Source: Aeromicrobium sp. IC_218 (GTDB lineage: Bacteria > Actinomycetota > Actinomycetes > Propionibacteriales > Nocardioidaceae). Taken from it: DNA of 64,000 bases. The DNA lies in assembly GCF_004336805.1 (NCBI RefSeq), contig NZ_SJXM01000009.1, positions 1 to 64,000 on the forward strand. The letters are read 5' to 3'. Below are positions 30,444 through 38,768 of the stretch, one piece after another; the stretch's first letter is position 1, and every line of letters begins with the position of its first letter. The position numbers and the translations under genes were made by a program. The notes beneath the pieces were generated by a model. That model saw only the letters and a list, made by a program, of their open reading frames with translations, ran no database searches and was not told the DNA's origin.

Positions 30444-30964
30444 GTCGGTGCGCCGGGCCCGTCGCGGAGCAGATCGGCCAAGGCGCTCGGTGCGTCGTCG
30501 GACAGCTGGGCGTGCATCAGCGTGACGTCGCCGCGGGCACGCCCCCGCTCGACCACCTCGCGCACCTCGTCCAGGTCGGCGTCCGTGGACAGGACGACCA
30601 GGGCGGACGTGCCGGGGGTGAGCCGCTCGCGCAGCTCCTGCAGGAAGTCGTGGTCGATGCCGGTGCCGCGGAGCCGCTGGGCGAGCCCCGCGATGCCGGC
30701 CCCGGCGGCAGCGCCGACGACCGGACCGGCGAGCACGACCCCGACGACGAGTCCGAGCACCGAGCCCTTCGACGCGGCGGTGGCGGTGGCGTGCCGCAGG
30801 TGCCCGACCCGCGGCTGGTGCGCGCCCTTGACCCACATGACCGTCAAGGCGTCCAGCACGGTGACCGCGCCGCGCTGCTGCAGGTCCTTGAGCCGCACCT
30901 CTCCCGCGGCGGCGCCCATCGCCGTGTCGTAGTGCCAGACCGTCAGCGAGCTGGTGCCCGTCAT
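30440..30964 (-). CDS. DUF1269 family membrane-associated protein
   Basis: A 174-residue protein. It has a beta-rich N-terminus (SLTVWHYDTAMGAAAGEVRL), a central Gly/Ala-rich hydrophobic hairpin (GSVLGLVVGVVLAGPVVGAA) that resembles a glycine-zipper membrane insertion, and a C-terminal alpha/beta segment (TSALVVLSTDADLDEVREVV). This matches the DUF1269 family, often found in stress-response loci. It overlaps by 4 bases with the surface-lectin gene, forming a two-gene operon under palindrome C. Confidence 0.8.
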   Translation of the reverse strand: MTGTSSLTVWHYDTAMGAAAGEVRLKDLQQRGAVTVLDALTVMWVKGAHQPRVGHLRHATATAASKGSVLGLVVGVVLAGPVVGAAAGAGIAGLAQRLRGTGIDHDFLQELRERLTPGTSALVVLSTDADLDEVREVVERGRARGDVTLMHAQLSDDAPSALADLLRDGPGAPT

Positions 30965-31107
30965 GGTGCTCCCGTCTCCGTCAGTGCTTCAGTCGGCGTC
31001 CAGGACGCGGCAGGCGGACCCCACGACCGGTGGACCGGATCATGCTGCCTCCCGGTGCGTGGACGGCCGGACGATGCGCACGGTAGGTGGGTCAGCCGCA
31101 CCGGGCG

Positions 31108-31124
31108 TCGCCCGATTCGGGCGA
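31108..31124 (-). promoter_or_regulatory. Regulon palindrome C, before the DUF1269 operon
   Basis: TCGCCCG-ATT-CGGGCGA has perfect arms, and symmetry extends to 31106-31126. On the minus strand exactly 22 bp follow, then TACCGT (31085-31080), a good TANNNT -10, about 116 bases before the DUF1269 ATG. Confidence 0.7.
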
Positions 31125-31186
31125 CGGTGCAGGGGCCGGGTGGCGGTCCGGGGACGCTGACGGACCGGGCATCCGGCCGTTCCCGT

Positions 31187-33841
31187 TCAGAGCAGGTGCA
31201 GCGTGCGTGCCACCGCCAACGCCTCGCTGCGGCTCGAGACCGACAGCTTGGCGTACAGGTTGGAGACGTGGGTCTTCACGGTGTTCTCGGAGACCACGAG
31301 GTTCGCCGCGACGTCCGCGTACGTCGAGCCCCGCGCCAGCTCGGTGAGCACGTCCCGCTCCCGGGCGCTGAGGGCGAGACGGGCCGCCGGCGTGCTGACT
31401 CGTTCCCGCTCCACCGAGGTCGCGACCGTCGGGGCGTAGGCCGCGGCGAGGTCGGGTTGGTCACGGCGGGCGGTGAGCACCTGGTCCAGCCACGAGCCGG
31501 GCGGGGGGACGTCGTGCAGGGCGAGGTCCTCCAGCAGGGGCGAGAGGGGCGATCCGTGCCGCGACCAGCCCAGGAACGGGGCGGCGTTGTTGCGCACGGC
31601 CGTCGCGACCACGGCCTCGCGCAGTCGGTCGAGCGCCTCGTCGTGGTCGCCCAGCACGTCCAGCACCTGAGCCAGGCAGGTCAGTGCGAGCTCGCGCGTG
31701 GCGGGCTGCGGGTACCGGGCGGACGAGACCGCGAGCCGGTAGGCCGCGGCTGCGGCCCTGCGGTCGCCGTCCAGGTCGGCTCGTAGCCCGCGCACGAGCT
31801 GGTGCTCACCGGGGGCGTCGACCTCGCGGAGCTCGTCCTCGAGCTCGCGCAGCCCTCGGAGGTCTCCGGAGAGGTACGCGAGGAAGGCTCGTTCGACCAG
31901 GACGACCACACGCAGGTGCTGCGGCAGCGCGGGCCCGGGCAGGTTCCACGGGGTGGTCAGCAGACGCTGCGCCTCGTGGACGGCGCCGGCGCGCATCGCC
32001 ACCCGCGCGTCGCGCACTCGCAGCCAGAAGCGCGTCGCCAGGTCGGCCGGGTGGGCGTGGGCGCCCGTGTCACCGTCGACGACCGGGGGTTCGGGCCACG
32101 GCAGCCCGGGGAGCCGAGCCAGCAGCGACGCCAGGTCGGCTCGTGTCCGTGCGAACCGCGGTTGCCAGCTCCCGGCACCGGAGAGAAGCCGGTCGGCGTC
32201 CTGGGCGATCTCGACGCATCCCCGTTCGCAGCCGCGCATGTACTGGGTCAGCGCGAGGTGCGTGGTGGCGGCCAGGGTGAGTGCGGGCAGGTCTCTCCGT
32301 CGGCCGAGCTCGACCGCGGCCGTGAGGTTCTGCTCGGCCGCGGCGAGGTCGCCGGTCCAGTTCTGGGTGATGCCGAGCTCGGCGAGCAGCTGGGGGAGAG
32401 CGGCGTGGTCGGCTGGCCCACCGGGGGTGGCCACCATGCGGTCGGCGACACGCTTGGCCTGGACGACGGCCTCGTCCAGGTCGGCGAGACCGAGTCGTGC
32501 GCGCACCAGCCCGACGAAGGCGGACGTCAGCACGCGGGTCGGACCCGTGGACGGCGCGGCGTCACCCGTCGACGCGCGCCTCGAGAGCCGCTCCGCCCAG
32601 CGACGGGCCGCGTCGACGTCGCCGGCGACCCATCGCTCGAGGAGCACGGCGAGCCAGGCGTCAGGCTCCGCCTCGACCACGTCCGTGTGGTCGCGGACGA
32701 ACGAGGCGATGGCGGCCCCGTGGCCGCGCATGAGCAGGGAGATCCCCTCCTGTGCCAGCAGGCGGACGGCCGACTCGTCGTCATGGACCGCGACGAGGCG
32801 ACCGAACGCCTCCTGGGCGTCGCCGCGGGCCACGTCGAGAGCGACGGCCCGGGCGACGGTGGCGCGGGCGCGCTGGACGTCGACCCCGCCGGCGACGAGC
32901 CGGCGACGGATGACCTCGACCAGGAGCGGGTGGATGCGGAAGCGGGCGTCCGAGTCAGGGGCGAACGGCCCGTCGAGGGACGCGCCGTCGACCCGCGTGA
33001 CGAGCATGCCCGTCAGCTCGAGGTGACTGAGCAGCTCGCCGGCGTCCGGGTCGTGCGAGAGGTGGGCTGCGAGGTCGGTCGTGACGAGCTGCTCCGAGGC
33101 GACCGACAGCAGCAGGTGCCGCTCGCGGGGCGGGAGCGAGGCGAAGACCTCGCTCGTCACCCGACCGGCGATGCCCCCGTCCCCGGACGCGAGCCGGCGG
33201 GCCGCGGTGGCCGGGACGGCGGACGTGGCGATCGTCCGGGAGATGAGGACGACGGCGGCGCACCAGCCTTGTGCCTGCTCGGCGACGGCGCGGGCCACCT
33301 CCGGGGCGGGCGTGCGTGCGTGCTCGGCGACCAGCACCGCGACCTCGTCGTCGGCGAGGCTGAGCACGTCGCCGCGCAGGACCGTGAGGTGGCCGAGGAG
33401 CTCAGGCACCAGACGCCGCAGCGGCAGGTCCCACCGGCTCAGCAGCAGGACACGCAGGTCGTGCGGTGACTGCGACAGGCGACGTTCCACCAGGGTGAGG
33501 GCGTCGTGGGGCAGGAGGTGGGCGTCGTCGACCACGACCAGTCGGGGCGACGGATCGCCGGCGGCGAGGTCGAGCAGGGCGCCGAGCCGCTGCGCGTCCC
33601 AGCGGCTGTCCGCCTGGACCCAGGCGACCGGTCCGTCGTGTCGTAGCCGCGCCCACCCGCCGGCCCCGAGCGTCTTGCCGGTACCGGCCGGGGCCACGAG
33701 CATGGTGAGCGGCCCTTGCGTCGCCACGTCGAGTCGCTCGAACAGGGCGGTGCGCTGGAGGTAGGTGCGGGGCAGCCGGGGCGGGTCGCCACCCAGGCGC
33801 GCCGGCAGCCTTGCCGCAGGACGGTCGTGGGACTGGGACAT
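31187..33841 (-). CDS. MalT/LAL-type LuxR-family transcriptional regulator 1
   Basis: An 884-residue signal-transduction ATPase. Walker A APAGTGKT lies at residues 50-57, the Walker B-like LVVVDDAHLL follows, and then comes a winged-helix/STAND region. A long alpha-helical TPR-like superhelix fills about 340-800, and a C-terminal LuxR helix-turn-helix the last 62 residues (LSARERDVLTELARGSTYAD, VSENTVKTHVSNLY). Proteins of this type bind an inducer and ATP, oligomerise and activate promoters. ATG 33841 is preferred to earlier in-frame codons because it gives a normal distance to the ATPase. Preceded by palindrome D, so probably autoregulated. Confidence 0.9.
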   Translation of the reverse strand: MSQSHDRPAARLPARLGGDPPRLPRTYLQRTALFERLDVATQGPLTMLVAPAGTGKTLGAGGWARLRHDGPVAWVQADSRWDAQRLGALLDLAAGDPSPRLVVVDDAHLLPHDALTLVERRLSQSPHDLRVLLLSRWDLPLRRLVPELLGHLTVLRGDVLSLADDEVAVLVAEHARTPAPEVARAVAEQAQGWCAAVVLISRTIATSAVPATAARRLASGDGGIAGRVTSEVFASLPPRERHLLLSVASEQLVTTDLAAHLSHDPDAGELLSHLELTGMLVTRVDGASLDGPFAPDSDARFRIHPLLVEVIRRRLVAGGVDVQRARATVARAVALDVARGDAQEAFGRLVAVHDDESAVRLLAQEGISLLMRGHGAAIASFVRDHTDVVEAEPDAWLAVLLERWVAGDVDAARRWAERLSRRASTGDAAPSTGPTRVLTSAFVGLVRARLGLADLDEAVVQAKRVADRMVATPGGPADHAALPQLLAELGITQNWTGDLAAAEQNLTAAVELGRRRDLPALTLAATTHLALTQYMRGCERGCVEIAQDADRLLSGAGSWQPRFARTRADLASLLARLPGLPWPEPPVVDGDTGAHAHPADLATRFWLRVRDARVAMRAGAVHEAQRLLTTPWNLPGPALPQHLRVVVLVERAFLAYLSGDLRGLRELEDELREVDAPGEHQLVRGLRADLDGDRRAAAAAYRLAVSSARYPQPATRELALTCLAQVLDVLGDHDEALDRLREAVVATAVRNNAAPFLGWSRHGSPLSPLLEDLALHDVPPPGSWLDQVLTARRDQPDLAAAYAPTVATSVERERVSTPAARLALSARERDVLTELARGSTYADVAANLVVSENTVKTHVSNLYAKLSVSSRSEALAVARTLHLL

Positions 33842-33982
33842 GAGCGGGCTCCCTCCGAGACGGCGCGCCGCGCGCGTGGATCGGACGCCCTCTCCTGCGG
33901 TCACGATGCGTTCGCCGCGCTCCTGGGGACAGTGCCTTCGTCCCCCACCAGCGACGCTAGGGACGGGTCTCGGCGCGCTCCA

Positions 33983-33998
33983 TCACCCGTCCGGGTGA
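33983..33998 (-). promoter_or_regulatory. Regulon palindrome D, before LuxR regulator 1
   Basis: TCACCCG-TC-CGGGTGA has perfect half-sites but a 2-bp spacer. 23 bp later on the minus strand lies TAGCGT (33959-33954), a TANNNT -10. An additional CGGGTGA half-site at 34003-34009 repeats the right arm 11 bp further away. Confidence 0.6.
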
Positions 33999-34037
33999 CC
34001 TTCGGGTGAGACCGGGCCGCCAAATCGTTCAGCCGGG

Positions 34038-36632
34038 TCACAGGAGGCCGCGGACGCGGGCGACGGCCAGCGCCTTCGCCCGGCGGTCGACCTCGAGCTT
34101 GCGGTAGATCGAGGCCAGGTGGGTCTTGACGGTGTTCTCGGACAGGAAGAGCGCCGAGGCGATGGCGTGGTTGGTGCCGCCCTGGGCCAGCGCGTGCAGC
34201 ACGTCGAGCTCGCGTGCCGTGAGGACGGTGCGCCCGTCGTCGGCCGGCGGCGGGGTGACCGGCGCCGGGCGGAGCGGTCGTGGCTCGGTGGGTCGGCTCA
34301 GGACGGCTTCGAGGGCCGTCCGGGCCGCGGGATGCGCGTCGGGCCGCTCGAGCTCCCGCGCCAGCAGCTGGGGCAGGCGATCGGTCGCGACCGTCGCGCC
34401 GGCCAGGACCCACCAGAGCCGGTGGGGGGCCGTGCGGGTGAGGACGTCGGGCAGCAGGTCCGCGGCGCGCGCGTCGGTGTCGGGGCGGGCGGCCCGGAGC
34501 AGGAAGGCGACGCGTCCGACCGTCGCTCCCGCGGCAGTGACACGCGAGACGGAGTCCGGCGACGTCCAGCCGCCGACCCGGCCGGAGTCGAGCAGCGCGT
34601 CGATGTCGTGGACCGCTCCGTCAGGGTCGCCGGAGAGTCCCCGGACGAACGCCCGCACGAGGGTCGCGTCGACCGGATGGCCGAGCCGGTCGAGCACGTC
34701 GGCCTTGGCGAGCATGGAGGACAGGTCGCCGGCCCGGGCGTGGGTCGCCATGCGGCTGAGCGCCAGGTGCCGCCGGGCGAAGCCCGGGACCGGTCCGGGT
34801 GCATCCGCCGCTGCGTCCAGGATCCGACGGGCCTCGTCCACGTCTCCGCCGATCGTCGTGAGCGTCGCCCGGAGCACGCTGCGGTAGGTGGCGATGAGCG
34901 GGTCGAAGGGGTCGGCTCCCGCGGCCTCGGCCGCCTGGAGCGCGGCATCGGCGGCGTCCAGCTCCAGAGCCTGCACGTGGGCCAAGCCCCGCACGAGGTG
35001 GGCGCGCGCCGCCGCGGTGCCGCTCGCCGGCAGCGGCACCGCGGCCGTCAGCCGGTCCAGGGTGGCCGCACCCGTCGCCGCTGCGGTCTGGTAGGTCTCG
35101 TGGGCGAGCTCCACCACCGCCCGCAGGCTCATCGCGGAGGCGGAGAGCGCGGCGAGCGAGGCGGAGGCGGCGTAGGCGGCGAGCCCCCGCAGGTGGATGT
35201 CGGCGGCGTCGACGTCGCCCGCCGCGAGGTGGAGGGCCGACAGCTCCAGCATCAGTGCGCACCAGCGGGCCGGGCCGATCCCGGCCGAGTCGTGGTCGTG
35301 CTCGCCGGTCTCGTGGCGGCATCCCAGCAGGGTGCTCGCCCGGTGCAGGGCTCCGTCCACCGACCGCCAACCGCATCGAGCCTGCCAGAGATCGAGCACC
35401 GCGAGGTCGGCGTCGGCGTCGCGCGAGCGCCGTGGCCGCCAGCGGCCGTCGTCCGCGTGCTCGAGGGCCTGGTCACCGACTCGGCGGGCGGCGTCGTGCT
35501 GGCCGCCCGCGCGGAGCAGCAGCGCGTCCAGGGCCACGACCGCCCGCGAGCCCGAGCGGATGTCCTCGGGGACGCCGGCGAGCGCGGCGGCGGCGAGCTC
35601 GAGACGGCCGGTCGACATGATCTCGGGCAGGTACTCGTGGGCGGCGTCCAGCTGCAGGGGCAGGTCGCCGCTCAGCGTGGCGTGCCGGACGGCGGCGGCG
35701 GCGTCGCCGGCGCGACGGTAGTACGCGACCGCCCGGGTCTGGGCGGCGACGCCGATCGTGTGCTGGGGGCCGCCCGGGCGCACCCGCCAGCGGACGACCT
35801 CGGCGACGAGCGGATGCAGGCGCCACACCCCCTCGTCGGCACCTCGACGTGCGGAGACCAGCAGCCCGTCCGCGGCGGCGTCGTGAAGCAGCCGGTCGGC
35901 GTCGGGGTCACCGGACAGGACCCGGGCGGCTCGTGGTGTGATGCGCGGCTCGTGGGCGACGCCGGCCAGGACCAGCGCGAGCTCGGGCGGGTAGCTCGTC
36001 AGCGCCTGCTCGACGAGTCCCTCGGCCGCTTGGGCCAGGCCGCTCGGGACGGTCCGGCCGCCCGGACCGGTGTACCGCGCCACGTGCCACCACTCGCGGG
36101 CCAGCAGGGACGCCGCCCCGGCCCACCCGTCGGCCGCCACCACGAGCGACGTGGTGGCGTCCTCGTCGAGGTCCGGCTGATGGGACCGGACGAGCACGGC
36201 CGCCTCGTGGTCGTCCAGGCGGAGACCGTCCAGGTGGAGCGCGTCGACGCCGGCAAGCAGGCCGAGGCTGCCGGTGAGCCACGGCAGCGAGGTGCGCGAG
36301 AGCACGACCAGGCGAGGCTCGGCCGGGTCGGCAGCCAGCGTGGCGAGGCGTCGGCGGCCCTCCTCGTCCAGGTCGTGAGCGTCGTCGACCACGAGCACGT
36401 CACACGGCGGGGTGCCTTCGAGGACGTCCGCCGGGCTGGCCCACCGCACGCTCTCGTCGGCGCGGACCGCCCAGGCGCGCGTGCCGGCGGTCTTGCCGGT
36501 GCCGGCCGGCGCGACGACGAGACTGAGCGGACGTCCCGCGGCGAGGTAGGCGCTCAGGCGGGGCCGGGGGAACGGGTCGCCGGGCACGAAGCGGGGCGGC
36601 ACGCCGTGGCGCGGTCCGGTCTCCGACAGCAT
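34038..36632 (-). CDS. MalT/LAL-type LuxR-family transcriptional regulator 2
   Basis: An 864-residue regulator with the same plan as its neighbour: Walker A APAGTGKT at residues 41-48, VLVVDDAHDLD as Walker B, a TPR-like helical middle, and a LuxR HTH in the last 62 residues (LTARELDVLHALAQGG, LSENTVKTHLASIYRKL). It is clearly diverged from regulator 1 outside the motifs, so it is an old duplication. A GGGAGGGGGGAG Shine-Dalgarno precedes the ATG. A different perfect palindrome (36647-36668) lies immediately upstream. Confidence 0.9.
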   Translation of the reverse strand: MLSETGPRHGVPPRFVPGDPFPRPRLSAYLAAGRPLSLVVAPAGTGKTAGTRAWAVRADESVRWASPADVLEGTPPCDVLVVDDAHDLDEEGRRRLATLAADPAEPRLVVLSRTSLPWLTGSLGLLAGVDALHLDGLRLDDHEAAVLVRSHQPDLDEDATTSLVVAADGWAGAASLLAREWWHVARYTGPGGRTVPSGLAQAAEGLVEQALTSYPPELALVLAGVAHEPRITPRAARVLSGDPDADRLLHDAAADGLLVSARRGADEGVWRLHPLVAEVVRWRVRPGGPQHTIGVAAQTRAVAYYRRAGDAAAAVRHATLSGDLPLQLDAAHEYLPEIMSTGRLELAAAALAGVPEDIRSGSRAVVALDALLLRAGGQHDAARRVGDQALEHADDGRWRPRRSRDADADLAVLDLWQARCGWRSVDGALHRASTLLGCRHETGEHDHDSAGIGPARWCALMLELSALHLAAGDVDAADIHLRGLAAYAASASLAALSASAMSLRAVVELAHETYQTAAATGAATLDRLTAAVPLPASGTAAARAHLVRGLAHVQALELDAADAALQAAEAAGADPFDPLIATYRSVLRATLTTIGGDVDEARRILDAAADAPGPVPGFARRHLALSRMATHARAGDLSSMLAKADVLDRLGHPVDATLVRAFVRGLSGDPDGAVHDIDALLDSGRVGGWTSPDSVSRVTAAGATVGRVAFLLRAARPDTDARAADLLPDVLTRTAPHRLWWVLAGATVATDRLPQLLARELERPDAHPAARTALEAVLSRPTEPRPLRPAPVTPPPADDGRTVLTARELDVLHALAQGGTNHAIASALFLSENTVKTHLASIYRKLEVDRRAKALAVARVRGLL

Positions 36633-36646
36633 GACGCTCCCCCCTC

Positions 36647-36668
36647 CCGGCGTGACGCGTCACGCCGG
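36647..36668 (-). promoter_or_regulatory. 22-bp perfect palindrome before LuxR regulator 2
   Basis: Two 11-base arms, CCGGCGTGACG and CGTCACGCCGG, with no spacer, 15 bases upstream of the regulator 2 ATG. It does not match the regulon palindrome. It may be an autoregulatory operator or a hairpin in the leader RNA. Confidence 0.45.
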
Positions 36669-36845
36669 CCTCCCGTCGTCATCCTCACCTGCCGGAGGCT
36701 CACGCGCACGCGCGTGCGTCACGTGCGGGCCGGGACTGGGACGAAGCCCCGGACCCGGCCGCCCGGAAAGGGGCAGGGGCCGTGCCGGGCGCCGCGACCG
36801 ACCGACGTCCGCCCTCGGTCTCCCGCGTGGCCGGTCCGGTGGCCC

Positions 36846-36862
36846 TCGCCCGAATCCACCGA
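36846..36862 (+). promoter_or_regulatory. Regulon palindrome E, before GAP-family gene
   Basis: TCGCCCG-AAT-CCACCGA; the left half is perfect and the right half degenerate. Exactly 22 bp later is TAGCCT (36885-36890), a consensus TANNNT -10; transcription would start near 36897, 28 bases before ATG 36925. Confidence 0.55.
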
Positions 36863-36924
36863 GGCCGGCCAGGAGGTCGCCGCCTAGCCTCGCCGGCGAG
36901 GTCGGCCCACGAAAGGATCCTGCG

Positions 36925-37593
36925 ATGAACGAGGTCATCGGCGACCTGCTGCCGCTCGCGCTGGGCGTGGCCATCTCACCCGTGCCGATCATCGCGGTGA
37001 TCCTGATGCTGCTCGCGCCCCGGGCGCGGGCCGCATCCGTCGCCTTCCTGGGCGGGTGGCTCGTCGGCATCGCCGTGGTCGTGACCGTCGTCGCGCTCGT
37101 CGTCGACCCGGCCTCGGGCGACGAGGACGGTCCGGCCACCTGGGTCTCGTGGACCAAGCTCGCCCTCGGTGTCGTCGCCGTCGTCCTGGCCGTGGGCCAG
37201 TGGCGCGGCCGTCCGCGCCCGGGCGACGAGCCGCACCTGCCCGGCTGGATGGCGGCGATCGACTCGGTGACGCCGGCGCGGGCGGCCGGGCTCGGTGCGC
37301 TTCTCTCGGCGCTCAACCCGAAGAACCTCACCCTCTGCCTGGCGGGTGGCGTGGCCATCGGTGGTGGCGGGCTCGACGGCGCGGGGACGACCGTGGCCGT
37401 CGTCGTCTTCACGCTGCTGGGCGGGTGCTCGGTCGGGGTGCCCGTGATCAGCTACCTCGTCGCAGCCGACCGCCTGCGCGGACCGCTGGACGAGCTGCGG
37501 GCGTGGCTGACGGTCCACAACGCCGCCGTGATGAGCGTGCTGCTGCTCGTCATCGGTGTCTCGCTGGTCGGCAAGGGAGTCGGCGGCCTCTGA
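36925..37593 (+). CDS. GAP-family membrane protein (Sap/LysE-like)
   Basis: A 222-residue integral membrane protein with about six transmembrane segments (LLPLALGVAISPVPIIAVIL at the N-terminus, then SVAFLGGWLVGIAVVVTVVA). ALNPKNLTLCLAGGVAI carries the NPKN motif common to the GAP/LysE superfamily. Mycobacterial GAP proteins move glycopeptidolipids or sulfolipids across the membrane; here the substrate is unknown. ATG 36925 has a GAAAGGA Shine-Dalgarno. Single gene under palindrome E. Confidence 0.85.
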   Translation: MNEVIGDLLPLALGVAISPVPIIAVILMLLAPRARAASVAFLGGWLVGIAVVVTVVALVVDPASGDEDGPATWVSWTKLALGVVAVVLAVGQWRGRPRPGDEPHLPGWMAAIDSVTPARAAGLGALLSALNPKNLTLCLAGGVAIGGGGLDGAGTTVAVVVFTLLGGCSVGVPVISYLVAADRLRGPLDELRAWLTVHNAAVMSVLLLVIGVSLVGKGVGGL

Positions 37594-37711
37594 GGCCTGG
37601 CACGGTGCGCCGTGGCCGCGACGGGTGGTCCGCACCGTCGGAACCTGCGGGACGTCACGCGGCGCGCCCCCAGGGGCGGGACGAAGGAGCAGCGGCCGGC
37701 TCGACCGACGG

Positions 37712-38758
37712 TCACGCGCCTCGCACGACGCACCGGAACCCGACGTGCGAGGTGGTGTCGCGGACGCCGTGACCCTGGCGGGCAGCCGGGCGGTAGCGCT
37801 GGCAGTAGTAGGGCGAGCACAGGTGCGAGCCGCCCTTGGTGACGCGGCGGTCGCCCTCGGTCACCACGTCGGTGACCGTGTCCGGCACGACGGTCGCCGG
37901 CGCGGGCTGCGAGGCACCGGTGCGGGAGTGGCCGCCGCAGCAGGCATGTCCGGAGGGGGGCGCCTGCTGCGGCGACCGGCCCGGGCCCGCCGCGGTCCCT
38001 CCCGACACCTCGAGGAGGGTCGTGGAGGGGAGGAGGTCGCGGTGGTCGGGCGTCCAGGGGGTGCGGGTCCACTCCCACACGTTGCCGATCATGTCGGCCA
38101 GGCCGTGCCCGTCCAGCGGGTACGAGCCGACGGGGGAGGTGCGGTGGTGGCCGCGCACGTCCTCGCTGCGCCAAGGGAACGGCCCTTGCCAGGTGTTGGC
38201 CATCGTGCGTCCGCCCGGTGCGAGCTCGTCGCCCCAGGCGAAGTCCTGGGGGGGCCGCCCACCCTGGGCCGCGTGCTCCCACTCCGCCTCGGTGGCCAGG
38301 TCCTTGCCCGTCCACCGGGCGTACGCGAGGGCGTCCTCCCAGCCGACGTGGACGACGGGGTGGTCGGGACGGTCGGTCCAGGTGGAGCCGGGGCCCTCCG
38401 GGTGGCGCCACTGGGCGCCGGGCTGCCACCGCCACCACCGGGTCCAGTCGGTCAGCGGCACCGGGCCCGGCGGCTGGGTGAACACCTGGGAGCCCGGCAC
38501 GAGCATGGCCGGGTCGGCGCCGGGGAAGTCGGCCGGGTCGAGCTCACGCTCGGCCACCGTCACGTGGCCCGTGGCCGCGACGAACTCGGCGAACCGTTCG
38601 TTCGTCACCGGGTGCACGTCGAACCAGACGTCCGGCACCGAGACGGGCACGACCGGACGCTCCTCGGGGTAGAACCGCTCGCTGCCCAGGCTCGTGACGC
38701 CGCCGGGGACGAGCACCATGCCGTCCATGGTCGAGTCCTCGGCCACGCTCGCCGTCAT
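37712..38758 (-). CDS. Formylglycine-generating enzyme (aerobic sulfatase maturase)
   Basis: A 348-residue SUMF1/FGE protein. It converts the cysteine of CxPxR sulfatase motifs to formylglycine with oxygen and copper. The C-terminal GGSHLC-SPYY-CQRYRPAAR holds Cys314 and Cys319, matching the copper-binding active-site pair of bacterial FGE, with R and G residues in the expected places. MVLVPGGVTSLGSERFYPEE begins the fold. This separates it from EgtB and other FGE-like proteins that lack both cysteines. It lies directly after the arylsulfatase it probably activates, 10 bp downstream. Confidence 0.93.
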   Translation of the reverse strand: MTASVAEDSTMDGMVLVPGGVTSLGSERFYPEERPVVPVSVPDVWFDVHPVTNERFAEFVAATGHVTVAERELDPADFPGADPAMLVPGSQVFTQPPGPVPLTDWTRWWRWQPGAQWRHPEGPGSTWTDRPDHPVVHVGWEDALAYARWTGKDLATEAEWEHAAQGGRPPQDFAWGDELAPGGRTMANTWQGPFPWRSEDVRGHHRTSPVGSYPLDGHGLADMIGNVWEWTRTPWTPDHRDLLPSTTLLEVSGGTAAGPGRSPQQAPPSGHACCGGHSRTGASQPAPATVVPDTVTDVVTEGDRRVTKGGSHLCSPYYCQRYRPAARQGHGVRDTTSHVGFRCVVRGA

Positions 38759-38768
38759 GCTCGCCGCC

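Larger units (their letters stand above)
36633..36924. other. Divergent intergenic region, LuxR regulator 2 / GAP gene
   Basis: This 292-bp gap holds the 22-bp palindrome, a 14-bp palindrome CGCACGCGCGTGCG at 36705-36718, regulon site E and the GAP -10. No ORF with coding character is seen. It is the longest gap in the window. Confidence 0.6.

Noticed and set aside
37712-38758. FGE-like gene as EgtB of an ergothioneine pathway with the class-II amidotransferase and GCL
   Set aside because: It has the two FGE cysteines and stands next to a CSPTR sulfatase. No egtD or egtE is present in the window.
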